Source: Leptospira abararensis
Lineage (GTDB): Bacteria > Spirochaetota > Leptospiria > Leptospirales > Leptospiraceae
Direction of reading: 5' to 3'
Assembly: GCF_016918735.1 (NCBI RefSeq)
Contig: NZ_JAFFPR010000035.1
Location: 124,001 to 188,000, forward strand
DNA: 64,000 bases
The position numbers were made by a program, and so were the translations under genes. Positions 54,990 through 63,781 of the stretch are shown in pieces (position 1 is the stretch's first letter; every line of letters starts with the position of its first letter). The notes under the pieces are model-generated. The model made no database searches. It had not been told where the DNA came from and worked only from the letters and a program-made list of their open reading frames with translations.

Positions 54990-56066
54990 ATGAAAAAGAT
55001 CATCCACATCGACATGGACGCGTTTTATGCATCAGTGGAACAAAGAGACTTTCCTGAAATGCGAGGGAAACCTGTTGTGGTTGGTGGTTCTCCGCATTCT
55101 AGAGGAGTGGTCTGTGCTGCCAGTTATGAAGCGAGAAAATTTGGGGTTCGGTCTGCCATTCCTTGTTTTCAGGCATATAAACTTTGTCCGGAAGCTATTT
55201 TTACACCGCCAAGGTTTGAAGTATACAAAGCAGTTTCTAAAAAAATTAGGTCCATCTTTTTGGAATACACCGATTTGGTAGAACCGCTTTCTTTGGATGA
55301 AGCTTACTTGGATGTCACAGTCAATAAATTAGATATTCCTCTTGCGAGTACAATTGCAAAAGAAATTAGGAAAAAAATCTTTGAACGAACTGGTCTCACT
55401 TGTTCTGCGGGAGTTGCTCAAAATAAATTTTTGGCAAAAATGGCTTCTGAAAAAAATAAACCTAACGGACTCTATGTGGTTCTTCCTGGAGATGAAGAAA
55501 AATTTTTGGATGATCTACCATTATACAGCTTTCATGGGATTGGGAAAAAAACTTATGAAAGACTCTCTCTTTTGGGATTTACTAAGGGATCGGAACTAAG
55601 GAAAGCAGAGGAATCATTTTTAGTTCAAGAATTTGGAAAAATGGGTGCTGTTTTTTATCGAATGACAAGGGGACTTGATGATCGGGATGTGATCCCTTTT
55701 CGAGATCCCAAATCAATTGGTGTGGAAACTACTTTTACACATGATTCGGAAGACTTTGCTTATTTATTACTTACCTTGGAGACCCTATCTAAAGAATTAG
55801 AAGAAAGAATGAGCCGTAAAAACAAACAAGGCAAAACACTCACTTTAAAAATCAAATTTGAAGATTTTACCGTGAAACAAAAATCTATTTCATCCGATTC
55901 TATTTTCTACTTGGCAGACAATCTTTTCCAACAATCCTCGAATTTGTTGGCAAATGTTTGGAAAGAAAACGCCGATCCATTCAAAAAAATTCGACTTTTA
56001 GGAATTTCCGTTACCAACTTTACTTCAGATGAAATCAATCAGGACCAACCTTCACTCTTCGGTTAA
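54990..56066 (+). CDS. dinB: DNA polymerase IV (Y-family)
   Basis: 358 residues. Translesion polymerase with the catalytic motifs HIDMDAFYASVEQRD at the N-terminus and SLDEAYLDV near residue 105, a helix-hairpin-helix region (HGIGKKTYERL) and a C-terminal little-finger domain. It ends QPSLFG, a probable beta-clamp binding motif. I looked for a LexA box in the 75-bp upstream gap and saw none. The esterase gene starts three bases after it. Confidence 0.96.
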   Translation: MKKIIHIDMDAFYASVEQRDFPEMRGKPVVVGGSPHSRGVVCAASYEARKFGVRSAIPCFQAYKLCPEAIFTPPRFEVYKAVSKKIRSIFLEYTDLVEPLSLDEAYLDVTVNKLDIPLASTIAKEIRKKIFERTGLTCSAGVAQNKFLAKMASEKNKPNGLYVVLPGDEEKFLDDLPLYSFHGIGKKTYERLSLLGFTKGSELRKAEESFLVQEFGKMGAVFYRMTRGLDDRDVIPFRDPKSIGVETTFTHDSEDFAYLLLTLETLSKELEERMSRKNKQGKTLTLKIKFEDFTVKQKSISSDSIFYLADNLFQQSSNLLANVWKENADPFKKIRLLGISVTNFTSDEINQDQPSLFG

Positions 56067-56069
56067 ACT

Positions 56070-56771
56070 ATGTTAGATAACGACAACGATTTAGAATCTC
56101 TCGGGCCTTTAAAAGTACTACGTGTCCAAGGGGACCCAGATGCCCCTACTGTAGTATTATTTCACGGTTATGGTGCTAGTGCTTTTGATTTATATCCCAT
56201 CCATGAAGTATTAGTCACAGATCAAAAATTCAACTGGGTATTTCCGCACGGACATTTGAGTATTCCTCTTATGCCAGGGTATTCGGGGCGGGCCTGGTTT
56301 CCGATTGATATGGCTGCTCTGGAAGAAGCCATTCGGAAAAATGATTTCAGGAATTTTGCCAACAAAGATCCCGAAGGAATGGATGTTGCACGTCAGGCAG
56401 CATATCTAATGTTAGATGCTCTTGAAGTTCCTTGGAACCAACTAATATTGGGTGGGTTTTCACAAGGTGCTATGCTTGCCACAGACCTAACTCTTAGAAA
56501 AGAGGAAATCTCCAAGGGCCTTATGATCCTTTCTGGGGCACTTGTCAATGAATCTCTTTGGAAAGAGTTAGCACCCAAAAAATCAATTTTACGATTTTTC
56601 CAATCGCACGGTGAATTTGATCCTATCCTTGGTTATGCGAACGCCAAAAAATTAGAAAAGTTACTTCGTAACTCGGGACTTCTTGGTGAATTCGTCGCTT
56701 TTAATGGTGGCCATGAAATTCCGGCACCCGTCATCCAAGGGATCAGTCGTTATTTGAATAGTTTGTCTTAA
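56070..56771 (+). CDS. Phospholipase/carboxylesterase family alpha/beta hydrolase
   Basis: 233 residues. LFHGYGASAFDLYP oxyanion region, nucleophile GGFSQGAML, acid in SHGEFDPILG and His in NGGHEIP. This set matches the carboxylesterase/lysophospholipase (acyl-protein thioesterase-like) family. No signal peptide, so cytoplasmic. Co-transcribed with dinB by spacing. Confidence 0.88.
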   Translation: MLDNDNDLESLGPLKVLRVQGDPDAPTVVLFHGYGASAFDLYPIHEVLVTDQKFNWVFPHGHLSIPLMPGYSGRAWFPIDMAALEEAIRKNDFRNFANKDPEGMDVARQAAYLMLDALEVPWNQLILGGFSQGAMLATDLTLRKEEISKGLMILSGALVNESLWKELAPKKSILRFFQSHGEFDPILGYANAKKLEKLLRNSGLLGEFVAFNGGHEIPAPVIQGISRYLNSLS

Positions 56772-56824
56772 AAATTCTCGTTGGCAAACCGGTTTGGATC
56801 AGTCTAAGTCAGTGGATGGTCATT

Positions 56825-57583
56825 ATGAAACAGTTTCTAATTACATTTCTTTGTTTTGGTTTGTGGCAAGGAATCTCTGCCGAAGGGTTCGATCACAAAC
56901 ATTTGGTTTGGGACTCACTTCTTAAAAAGAATGTAAAAAATGGACTGGTTTCCTATAAGGGAATCCAATCGGAAGAAGTTAACTTTCGCCAATACCTAGA
57001 AACTCTTTCCAAAGTATCTGAAGCCCAGTACCAGGGTTTCACAGAAAAAGAAAAACAAAGTTTTCTCATCAACGCTTATAATGCTTTTACGATCAAATTG
57101 ATTCTCGACCACTATCCTGTGGAAAGTATCACAGAAATTGGATCTCCTTTTTCCAAAATCAATTTAGCTCGCGGGATTCCTTGGAAAAAAGAATTCTTTT
57201 CCCTACTTGGAAAATCAAGGCACTTGGATTGGATTGAACATGAAAAGTTACGAAAAGACTTCAATGAACCAAGAATCCATTTTGCAATTGTTTGTGCTTC
57301 CATCGGTTGTCCGCATTTGATTTCAGAAGCTTACACACCGAACGCGTTAGAGAAACAACTCCAATCAGCAAAACTTGGTTTCTTAAAAAATCCAAAAAAG
57401 AATTCTTATGATAAAACAACGAACACTTTGTACTTGAGTAAAATTTTTAATTGGTTTCAATCTGATTTCACTAAAAAAACAACCCTCATCCAATATGTAC
57501 AAGAAGGGTTTGAAGAACCAATCAAACCAGACGCAAAGATTGTTTACAATGAATACAGTTGGGATTTAAACGAATTGAAATAA
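56825..57583 (+). CDS. Secreted DUF547-family protein
   Basis: About 252 residues with a signal peptide (KQFLITFLCFGLWQGISA). The mature part has DUF547 marks: FLINAYNAFTIKLILDHYP, SINFAIVCASIGCPHL-type segment (here FAIVCASIGCPHLISEAY), and a YLSKIFNWFQSDF segment. The family resembles papain-like folds but its activity is unknown. The ATG at 56825 has GGATGG upstream and is preferred to one three codons earlier. Confidence 0.85.
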   Translation: MKQFLITFLCFGLWQGISAEGFDHKHLVWDSLLKKNVKNGLVSYKGIQSEEVNFRQYLETLSKVSEAQYQGFTEKEKQSFLINAYNAFTIKLILDHYPVESITEIGSPFSKINLARGIPWKKEFFSLLGKSRHLDWIEHEKLRKDFNEPRIHFAIVCASIGCPHLISEAYTPNALEKQLQSAKLGFLKNPKKNSYDKTTNTLYLSKIFNWFQSDFTKKTTLIQYVQEGFEEPIKPDAKIVYNEYSWDLNELK

Positions 57584-57585
57584 AA

Positions 57586-58002
57586 TTAAGAGACTAACTC
57601 CAATTCATACGTGATCTTTGCCGTTTTTTCCAGTGTTTTGGCAACAGAACAGTATTTTTCTAAACTGAGGTCAATCGCACGTTTCACTTGTTCTTCTTTA
57701 AAGTCACCTTTTACTTTAAATTTCATATGAATGTTTTTAAAGAGATTGGCTTCTTCGACTTTTTCGCGATCCGCATCCACTTCCACAGAGTAATCTTTCA
57801 CTTCGATTCTGTGTTTGTTTAGAATCATGAGAACATCAATACTACTGCAACCGGCAAGTCCCATAATCAAAAGTTCCATAGGCCTTGTCCCAGAATTTTT
57901 ACCACCGATCTCAGGGGAAGCATCGATACGAATGGAGTTTCCAGATTCGTTCCGAGCTTCCAAAACATAAGGGGATTCAATTCGATTCAGTTTGATGTTC
58001 AT
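57586..58002 (-). CDS. OsmC/Ohr-family protein
   Basis: 138 residues. OsmC-type peroxidase fold with RPMELLIMGLAGCSSIDVLMIL carrying the first cysteine and KYCSVAKTLEKTA the second, as in the YhfA-like OsmC group. It probably reduces organic hydroperoxides or binds lipid-like ligands. The ATG at 58002 is chosen; an upstream in-frame TTG lies in a terminator stem. Downstream of the peroxiredoxin gene, separated by that terminator. Confidence 0.88.
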   Translation of the reverse strand: MNIKLNRIESPYVLEARNESGNSIRIDASPEIGGKNSGTRPMELLIMGLAGCSSIDVLMILNKHRIEVKDYSVEVDADREKVEEANLFKNIHMKFKVKGDFKEEQVKRAIDLSLEKYCSVAKTLEKTAKITYELELVS

Positions 58003-58024
58003 AAATTTTAAAAAACAAAAGAGC

Positions 58025-58047
58025 AAAGCGGGCCAAAGACCCGCTTT
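58025..58047 (-). terminator. Rho-independent terminator of the peroxiredoxin gene
   Basis: AAAGCGGG (58025-58032) and CCCGCTTT (58040-58047) form a perfect eight-pair stem with a seven-base loop. On the minus strand it is followed by a T-rich run before the OsmC start. Confidence 0.75.
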
Positions 58048-58053
58048 TAAATA

Positions 58054-58689
58054 CTACTTATTTGGTTGTGGAGTGTAACGTAAATAAGGTTTGATGGTGC
58101 GAAATCCTTTTGGGAATTTTTTCTTTGCATCTTCGTCAGAAACGGATGGAACGATGATTGTATCTTCTCCGTCTTTCCAGTTGGCAGGAGTTGCTACGCT
58201 AAACTGAGAAGTAAGTTGTAAAGAGTCAATCACACGTAAAAGTTCGTCAAAGTTTCTTCCCGTGGAGGCAGGGTAGGTGAGAGTTAATTTCACTTTTTTA
58301 TCTGGCCCTACAACAAATACCGAACGAACTGTAGTTGTTTCACTAGCATTGGGGTGAATCATATCATAAAGATTAGATACTTTACGATCGGCATCGGCAA
58401 TGATAGGATAGTTGACTATGGTTCCTTGTGTTTCGTTGATATCGGAGATCCAACCTTTGTGGCTGTCCACTGGGTCAACAGAAAGTGCGATCACTTTCAC
58501 ATTGCGTTTTTCGAACTCTGGTTTGATTTTTGCTACATAACCAAGTTCGGTTGTACAAACTGGTGTGTAGTCTTTGGGGTGAGAAAACAAAATCCCCCAA
58601 CCTTGTCCTAAATATTCATGAAAGTCAATTTTGCCTTCAGAGGTTTCCGCTTGGAAATTGGGTGCTTCATCACCTAAACGTAGTGCCAT
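58054..58689 (-). CDS. 1-Cys peroxiredoxin (Prx6 group)
   Basis: 211 residues. Peroxidatic Cys in DYTPVCTTELGYV, with the long C-terminal domain (NWKDGEDTIIVPSV; FRTIKPYLRYTPQPNK) that marks the Prx6 subfamily. No resolving cysteine is seen. It reduces H2O2 and alkyl hydroperoxides in the cytoplasm. GGAG lies eight bases before the ATG. I saw no PerR- or OxyR-like box in the 117-bp upstream gap. Confidence 0.94.
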   Translation of the reverse strand: MALRLGDEAPNFQAETSEGKIDFHEYLGQGWGILFSHPKDYTPVCTTELGYVAKIKPEFEKRNVKVIALSVDPVDSHKGWISDINETQGTIVNYPIIADADRKVSNLYDMIHPNASETTTVRSVFVVGPDKKVKLTLTYPASTGRNFDELLRVIDSLQLTSQFSVATPANWKDGEDTIIVPSVSDEDAKKKFPKGFRTIKPYLRYTPQPNK

Positions 58690-58806
58690 GATTTGTCTCC
58701 TATAAGATCAGTTGTTCCCAATTTAGAAATCTTGTCTAAAAACGCAAGAAATTGTTATGCTTTATTGGATGAAGTTTCCATTTTATTGAAATAATTCGCA
58801 GATTCC

Positions 58807-61593
58807 TTACTTTTTTGTTCTAGTAAAAGCTCCGTCCCAATCTGGTTCTGGCGGAGTCTCTAGATAGTATTGGCAACGTTCCCAGAGGAGTTTACAGGCT
58901 TCATCCCCATTTGTGGTAAGTAGGGTGTAGAATTTTTTACCTGCGTCCTCGAATTTACGGTTCAAATAAGAGAATAGGGCAGCTTCATAGGCCTCGACAA
59001 ATTGGCGGTCAGCTGCTGTTTCGTCCCCTTTTTTGGTGCGAACTTCATAAAGAGTGACTGGTTTGGTTTTTCCTTTCACACGAACAATATCCAATTTCCG
59101 AGTGAAAAAATGATCTTTCACTTCATCATGAACAAACTCAGAAACTAAAATACAAACCCCATAGTCTTTTCCTGCTGCCTCAAGTCTTGCTGCAAGATTA
59201 ACGGTATCTCCCATCATCGTATAAGAGGCTAGGGCGTCCGTTCCCATAAATCCAACCTTCGCATAACCCATGTTTAGTCCAATTCGAAACTTCATCATAT
59301 GGGCTTCGGGGATGTATCGATTATTCCTTATCCATTCCTCTTTCAGAACTTCTAATTTGTCTCGCATTTCGACACTGGCAGAAACTGCTTTCATACAATG
59401 GTTTTCCACATCCAAAGGTGCATTAAAAATCCCAACGATGGCATCCCCGATGTATTTATCCAAAACTCCATCATGGTGTTTTAAAATGATAGTCATCGCA
59501 GATAGATATTCGTTCAGTAAATTGGCAAGTTCCTTAGAATTTAGTTTTTCAGAAATAGCACTAAAACCCGCAATATCAGAAAAGAAGGCAGTGATGATTT
59601 TTTCACTCCCTTGTTTTAGTTTTTCTAAGTCTTTTAGAGCTTCACCTACCACAACGGGATCTACCATACTTCCAAGAACTCCGCGCATCTTTTCTCGTTC
59701 TTTCAGTCCAGAAACCATCTGGTTGAGTGCCACAGTAAGATTTCCAAATTCATCGTTCCCACCATCATCAAAATGGACATGAAGATTTCCTTGACCTACA
59801 TCTTCAGCGCTGCGAATGATCTTTCGAATTTTTTGAACTACCACACCCGAGATAAAGATTGCAAATAGGATTGCCACCAAACAGATCGTAATGGCAGAAA
59901 GCACAATTTGATTTCTATTGTCTTTGATGGCCCGGATCCCATCGGTTCTATCCACAAGGGTTCGAATGAGTCCTGAAAAATTATCACGTAATACCAAGTT
60001 TGGAACATTTTCTGATTCCAAAAGATGGGTTCCATCCAACTTCCACATAATTTCTTCTGATTCACTTCGGGAGTGGCCAAAACTTCCATCAGGAAAAAGT
60101 TTTTTTAATTCTTTTGTGGGAGTTTCTTGTTCAGCAGTAACAATCCATTTTCGAATGGCCTTCCAGCGGTTCCTTTGTGTTTCTCTGGATTCTGGATCTT
60201 GGTAATAACGTTCGTATTCGGTGGGATCGGTTTTGAATTTCATCAAAATCCAATCTTCCAAGGCCACATCACGTAAACTTCTTAAGGATTCAATTTTTTC
60301 CCAATTTTCTGGAGGGATTGGGTAGTTTGTGGTTACCGCATCAAAGATCTGGTCTCTTGCTTCAATGAGTTCCTTGTAGGATTTATAAAAACTAGTAAAA
60401 AGTTTGTCCTTTGCTGGCGGAATCGGTGGTTTTGCATTTTTTAAGAATTGGATGCGTTCTCTCAGTTTCGGGATCAGTTCCGAAAGTTCGTTTGTGATTC
60501 GGTAGTCTTCTTTGATAACTTCTCGGTAGTCGCCTAATTTTGATTGTACGCTCACTAAATGGAAAGCACGTGTTGTAGAGTTTTGGTGACGGAAAAGTGG
60601 AGAATGTAATGCTTGGATTTCTCTGTCTTCCCATTCATAAACATATTGTTTTGCATCTTCGTCTAAAGCAGAAATTACATCTGACAAACGTTGGAAGGAC
60701 TCCACCAAACTTTCCTCCATTTGATCAAACTGATCGATTTGTGCTAGCGGAGAGGTATTGTCGATGATTTGTGTATCAAAGGAAGCAAGTGAAGTTTCTC
60801 CTGGAATCATTGCCGATTGAGGGAAGGTCTGGATTCGAAAGAGTTGGGTGTCGAGACCCAGTTCTTCCAGTTTGCGTTTTTTGGAATCAGCATAGAACTT
60901 TGCGATGAAAAGGTCGAGTTGTGATTTATGATTTCGTATTTCTTTTTTTAGATTTTTAAGATTGGTTTCCCAATTGAGTTTAGCATCTGGGTCTTCTGGA
61001 GGTGTTTGTTTTTGGGCCTCTAAATACTTTTCTTCGTTGCGAACATAAGAAGAGGCAAGACCTTCCAAAGTGTTCCATTCCCTTTCACTAATATTTCTAC
61101 CTGCTGCTTCCTTTAGTTGGTGGCGGATCTCTCGTTCCAAAACATCCACATCATCTTTGGTTAAATACACGGAAAAAAATGTATCTACCTTCTTGACTAC
61201 CTTGGATGTTCCTAAAGATCCAAACAGATTGGTTTGGAATCCAAACACAGAAACCGTCTTTTTTTTGGTCACTACTTTGGCAGTTCGGTATTTTTTTAGT
61301 TCTTCTCTTTGTCTCTCTATCCTGGATTTGAATTCTTCAATGCGGATTAAGTTTTGCGATATATTCTCAATCTCCATTACCAAACTAGCGATAAAATTTT
61401 TGGAGACAGCAGCCTGTTTTTCATAACTTTCCGAAAGGATGGCTGTTTGTTGGCGGACGGTAATGATGGAAAGTAGAAGAATTGTTAAGGCGATTAGGGT
61501 GCCTGTAAACCAAGCAAGTTTAGCTCTAATTCCTTCGGAAAGGATTTTCCAGGCGGAGATGAGCCCGGATTGGACCATTTTAAAGAATTCCAT
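58807..61593 (-). CDS. Class III adenylate/guanylate cyclase with large extracytoplasmic domain
   Basis: 928 residues. TM1 at about 25-45, a helix-rich extracytoplasmic region of about 530 residues with coiled-coil stretches, TM2 near 575-595, HAMP, then the cyclase domain (about 680-870). Catalytic marks: metal Asp in FFSDIAGFS and KYIGDAIVGIF, Lys in LDKYIGD, and YTMMGDTVNLAARLEAAG with transition-state Asn and Arg. The Lys-Thr pair of substrate residues points to an ATP-using class IIIb-type enzyme. Ligand of the outer domain is unknown. Divergent from sthA. Confidence 0.93.
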   Translation of the reverse strand: MEFFKMVQSGLISAWKILSEGIRAKLAWFTGTLIALTILLLSIITVRQQTAILSESYEKQAAVSKNFIASLVMEIENISQNLIRIEEFKSRIERQREELKKYRTAKVVTKKKTVSVFGFQTNLFGSLGTSKVVKKVDTFFSVYLTKDDVDVLEREIRHQLKEAAGRNISEREWNTLEGLASSYVRNEEKYLEAQKQTPPEDPDAKLNWETNLKNLKKEIRNHKSQLDLFIAKFYADSKKRKLEELGLDTQLFRIQTFPQSAMIPGETSLASFDTQIIDNTSPLAQIDQFDQMEESLVESFQRLSDVISALDEDAKQYVYEWEDREIQALHSPLFRHQNSTTRAFHLVSVQSKLGDYREVIKEDYRITNELSELIPKLRERIQFLKNAKPPIPPAKDKLFTSFYKSYKELIEARDQIFDAVTTNYPIPPENWEKIESLRSLRDVALEDWILMKFKTDPTEYERYYQDPESRETQRNRWKAIRKWIVTAEQETPTKELKKLFPDGSFGHSRSESEEIMWKLDGTHLLESENVPNLVLRDNFSGLIRTLVDRTDGIRAIKDNRNQIVLSAITICLVAILFAIFISGVVVQKIRKIIRSAEDVGQGNLHVHFDDGGNDEFGNLTVALNQMVSGLKEREKMRGVLGSMVDPVVVGEALKDLEKLKQGSEKIITAFFSDIAGFSAISEKLNSKELANLLNEYLSAMTIILKHHDGVLDKYIGDAIVGIFNAPLDVENHCMKAVSASVEMRDKLEVLKEEWIRNNRYIPEAHMMKFRIGLNMGYAKVGFMGTDALASYTMMGDTVNLAARLEAAGKDYGVCILVSEFVHDEVKDHFFTRKLDIVRVKGKTKPVTLYEVRTKKGDETAADRQFVEAYEAALFSYLNRKFEDAGKKFYTLLTTNGDEACKLLWERCQYYLETPPEPDWDGAFTRTKK

Positions 61594-61675
61594 AGGGATA
61601 GCTGAAACATGAGACTATGAGCTCCGAAAGCAAGATATTTTGTATTTCATGTAGTACTTTGTTAGGCGAAAAATG

Positions 61676-61704
61676 GAAAGAACCCAATGTAAGTTTGTTC
61701 TTTC
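61676..61704. promoter_or_regulatory. 8-bp inverted repeat between cyclase and sthA
   Basis: GAAAGAAC (61676-61683) and GTTCTTTC (61697-61704) are perfect arms around a 13-bp spacer. They lie in the 158-bp divergent promoter region, just upstream of a candidate sthA promoter (TTGCTA at 61713, TATTGT at 61735). This is a possible operator. Confidence 0.35.
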
Positions 61705-61751
61705 AATTTTGCTTGCTATTTTTCAATTCGTTCGTATTGTTTTTTTAGCAA

Positions 61752-63155
61752 ATGTCCATCAATCGATTTGATTTACTCGCCATCGGGGGCGGTCCTGCCG
61801 CACAAAAAGCTGCTATCCAAGCAAGCAAAATGGGAAAAAAAGCAGCCATCATAGAAAAAGACCCTTACTTGGGTGGCGGTTGTGTCCACTATGGAACCAT
61901 CCCTTCCAAATCCTTACAAGAAACCAGTCGGTTCTACAGGAACTTAAAGTTGTCTAAACTTCACGGATTACAATCCCCACAAACGGCAACACTAACATTA
62001 CAAGAACTTATGTTTCGTGCCTCTACTGTGATCGAAAAGGAAGAAGATGTCACCCGCGAACAAATGATCCAAAACCGTGTCACAACACTTACCGGTTGGG
62101 GACAAATTGTGGACGCTAACCATGTAGAGGTCACAGACTCTGCGGGAAGAAAAAAAGTCTACGAAACTGAAAACATTTTAATTGCAACTGGGAGTAGTCC
62201 TCGTAGGCCCACAAACGAAAACATCCCTTTTGAAGATGGATTGATTTACGATAGCGATGGACTTTTTGCTATGAAAAAAATGCCTACATCCTTGGCAGTA
62301 GTAGGTGCCGGAATCATTGGATCGGAATACGCAACTATCTTTGCACATATCGGAGTGCAAGTTCATCTATTCGATTCACAAAGTAGGATCCTTGGTTTTT
62401 TAGATGAAGATATTTCGAATGAAATGACTGGCATTATGCAACAATCGGGAATTTCGATCCATGTAGACTCTTCGATTACAAAGTATCATAAACTACCAAA
62501 CGACGAAGGGTTCGAACTCACAACTAACAGAGGTGAAGCGGTTCGTGTCAATCAGGTGCTGATCTCTCGTGGGCGTTTAGGAAATGTAGACAATTTAGGT
62601 TTGGAATCTGTGGGTATAACACCCAATGACAGAAAACAAATTTTAGTAAACGAACACTATCAAACAAATGTTTCGAATATTTACGCCTGTGGGGATGTCA
62701 TCGGGTTTCCTAGTTTGGCCTCTGTTTCCATGTACCAAGGAGCTTATGTCGCAAAACATATGTTTGGTCATTCTTCTGCCCCTGTAGACGCCGAAGAGTT
62801 TCCTATCGGAATCTATACCTTACCAGAAATTGCAACCATTGGACCAACAGAAGAAGCGTTAAAAGCCCGTGGAGTCAATTATGGAGTGGGGATGGCTCGT
62901 TTTGATACCATCACCCGTGCTCAAATCAGCGGAGACCAAGTTGGACTTTTAAAAATTCTTTTTGATAAACAAACAAGGCGAGTTCTTGGAGTTCATATCA
63001 TTTCGGACAAAGCAACAGAGCTTATTGCTCTTGGACAATGTGTGGTGAATCTCAAAGCTCCCATTGAGTACTTCACCGAACACATTTTCAACTATCCAAC
63101 CATGATCGGTGCCTATAAAAATGCGGCTAATGATGCCCTTTTAAGAGAAAAATAA
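61752..63155 (+). CDS. sthA: Soluble pyridine nucleotide transhydrogenase
   Basis: 467 residues. FAD/NAD(P) disulfide-oxidoreductase fold: FAD motif AIGGGPAAQKAA, GGGCVHYGTIPSKSLQ, NAD motif VVGAGIIGSEYA and C-terminal dimerisation domain (ALGQCVVNLKAPIEYF). The redox-active CxxxxC of lipoamide dehydrogenase-like enzymes is CVHYGT here, with the second Cys replaced by Thr. That, with GGGC-HxGTIPSK, is the mark of SthA. It interconverts NADPH and NADH. Confidence 0.93.
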   Translation: MSINRFDLLAIGGGPAAQKAAIQASKMGKKAAIIEKDPYLGGGCVHYGTIPSKSLQETSRFYRNLKLSKLHGLQSPQTATLTLQELMFRASTVIEKEEDVTREQMIQNRVTTLTGWGQIVDANHVEVTDSAGRKKVYETENILIATGSSPRRPTNENIPFEDGLIYDSDGLFAMKKMPTSLAVVGAGIIGSEYATIFAHIGVQVHLFDSQSRILGFLDEDISNEMTGIMQQSGISIHVDSSITKYHKLPNDEGFELTTNRGEAVRVNQVLISRGRLGNVDNLGLESVGITPNDRKQILVNEHYQTNVSNIYACGDVIGFPSLASVSMYQGAYVAKHMFGHSSAPVDAEEFPIGIYTLPEIATIGPTEEALKARGVNYGVGMARFDTITRAQISGDQVGLLKILFDKQTRRVLGVHIISDKATELIALGQCVVNLKAPIEYFTEHIFNYPTMIGAYKNAANDALLREK

Positions 63156-63279
63156 TCCGGATACCTTGAGAATCTGACCTGTTCCGGTTGTTTACTTTTA
63201 TAGAGAGGAACGGGATTTTACTTGTCAGAGACTCGGTTTTACCAACACATACAAGATTGTGTCAGACAAAGCTGTCTCT

Positions 63280-63777
63280 ATGAGTCAAATTTATGAAAGA
63301 AGCCATAAGCGTATTTATGACTTCCTTTACAAGTACACTCAAAACGCGGACACGGCAATGGATTTGATGCAAGACAGTTTCTTAAGTTTCCATAAGCACT
63401 ACGGCGAAGCCGGTCTCTCGGAAGAGAAGTCTGTAATGGTTTTGTACACGATTGCCCGCAATTTATCTATCAATTATGCTAAAAAATTTTCTACAACACG
63501 GGAGATTGTCTCCGATGAGATCGAGTTTCATAGCCACAATCCTAAACTCGAAACGAAGGCAGAATACCAAGATTTAGAAGATAGGCTCTATTCCTTTTTG
63601 GGCGAGTTATCGGAAGATGAACGGTCTGCTTTGTTACTCAAAAATGTGGAAGGATTTCAGCTGGTTCAAATCGCTGAGGTTTTGGGAGTTTCGGTTTCTA
63701 CCGCTTCTCGGTTGGTCATTCGGGCCACAGAGAAGGTGTTAGCCATTGCTAAGAGAGAAAATCTGGTACCGGATTAG
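63280..63777 (+). CDS. ECF-type RNA polymerase sigma factor
   Basis: About 165 residues from the ATG at 63280; a GTG seven codons earlier is possible and neither has a clear ribosome-binding site. Sigma region 2 covers YERSHKRIYDFLYKYTQNAD through TAMDLMQDSFLSF, and region 4 has LSEDERSALLLKNVEGFQLVQIAEVL with the HTH GVSVSTASRL. It should direct RNA polymerase to a stress or envelope regulon. The truncated downstream gene may be its anti-sigma factor. Confidence 0.88.
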   Translation: MSQIYERSHKRIYDFLYKYTQNADTAMDLMQDSFLSFHKHYGEAGLSEEKSVMVLYTIARNLSINYAKKFSTTREIVSDEIEFHSHNPKLETKAEYQDLEDRLYSFLGELSEDERSALLLKNVEGFQLVQIAEVLGVSVSTASRLVIRATEKVLAIAKRENLVPD

Positions 63778-63781
63778 TATA

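Noticed and set aside
58003..58026. TTG start for the OsmC gene
   Set aside because: It lies in the peroxiredoxin terminator stem, and the ATG at 58002 starts the conserved part of the protein.
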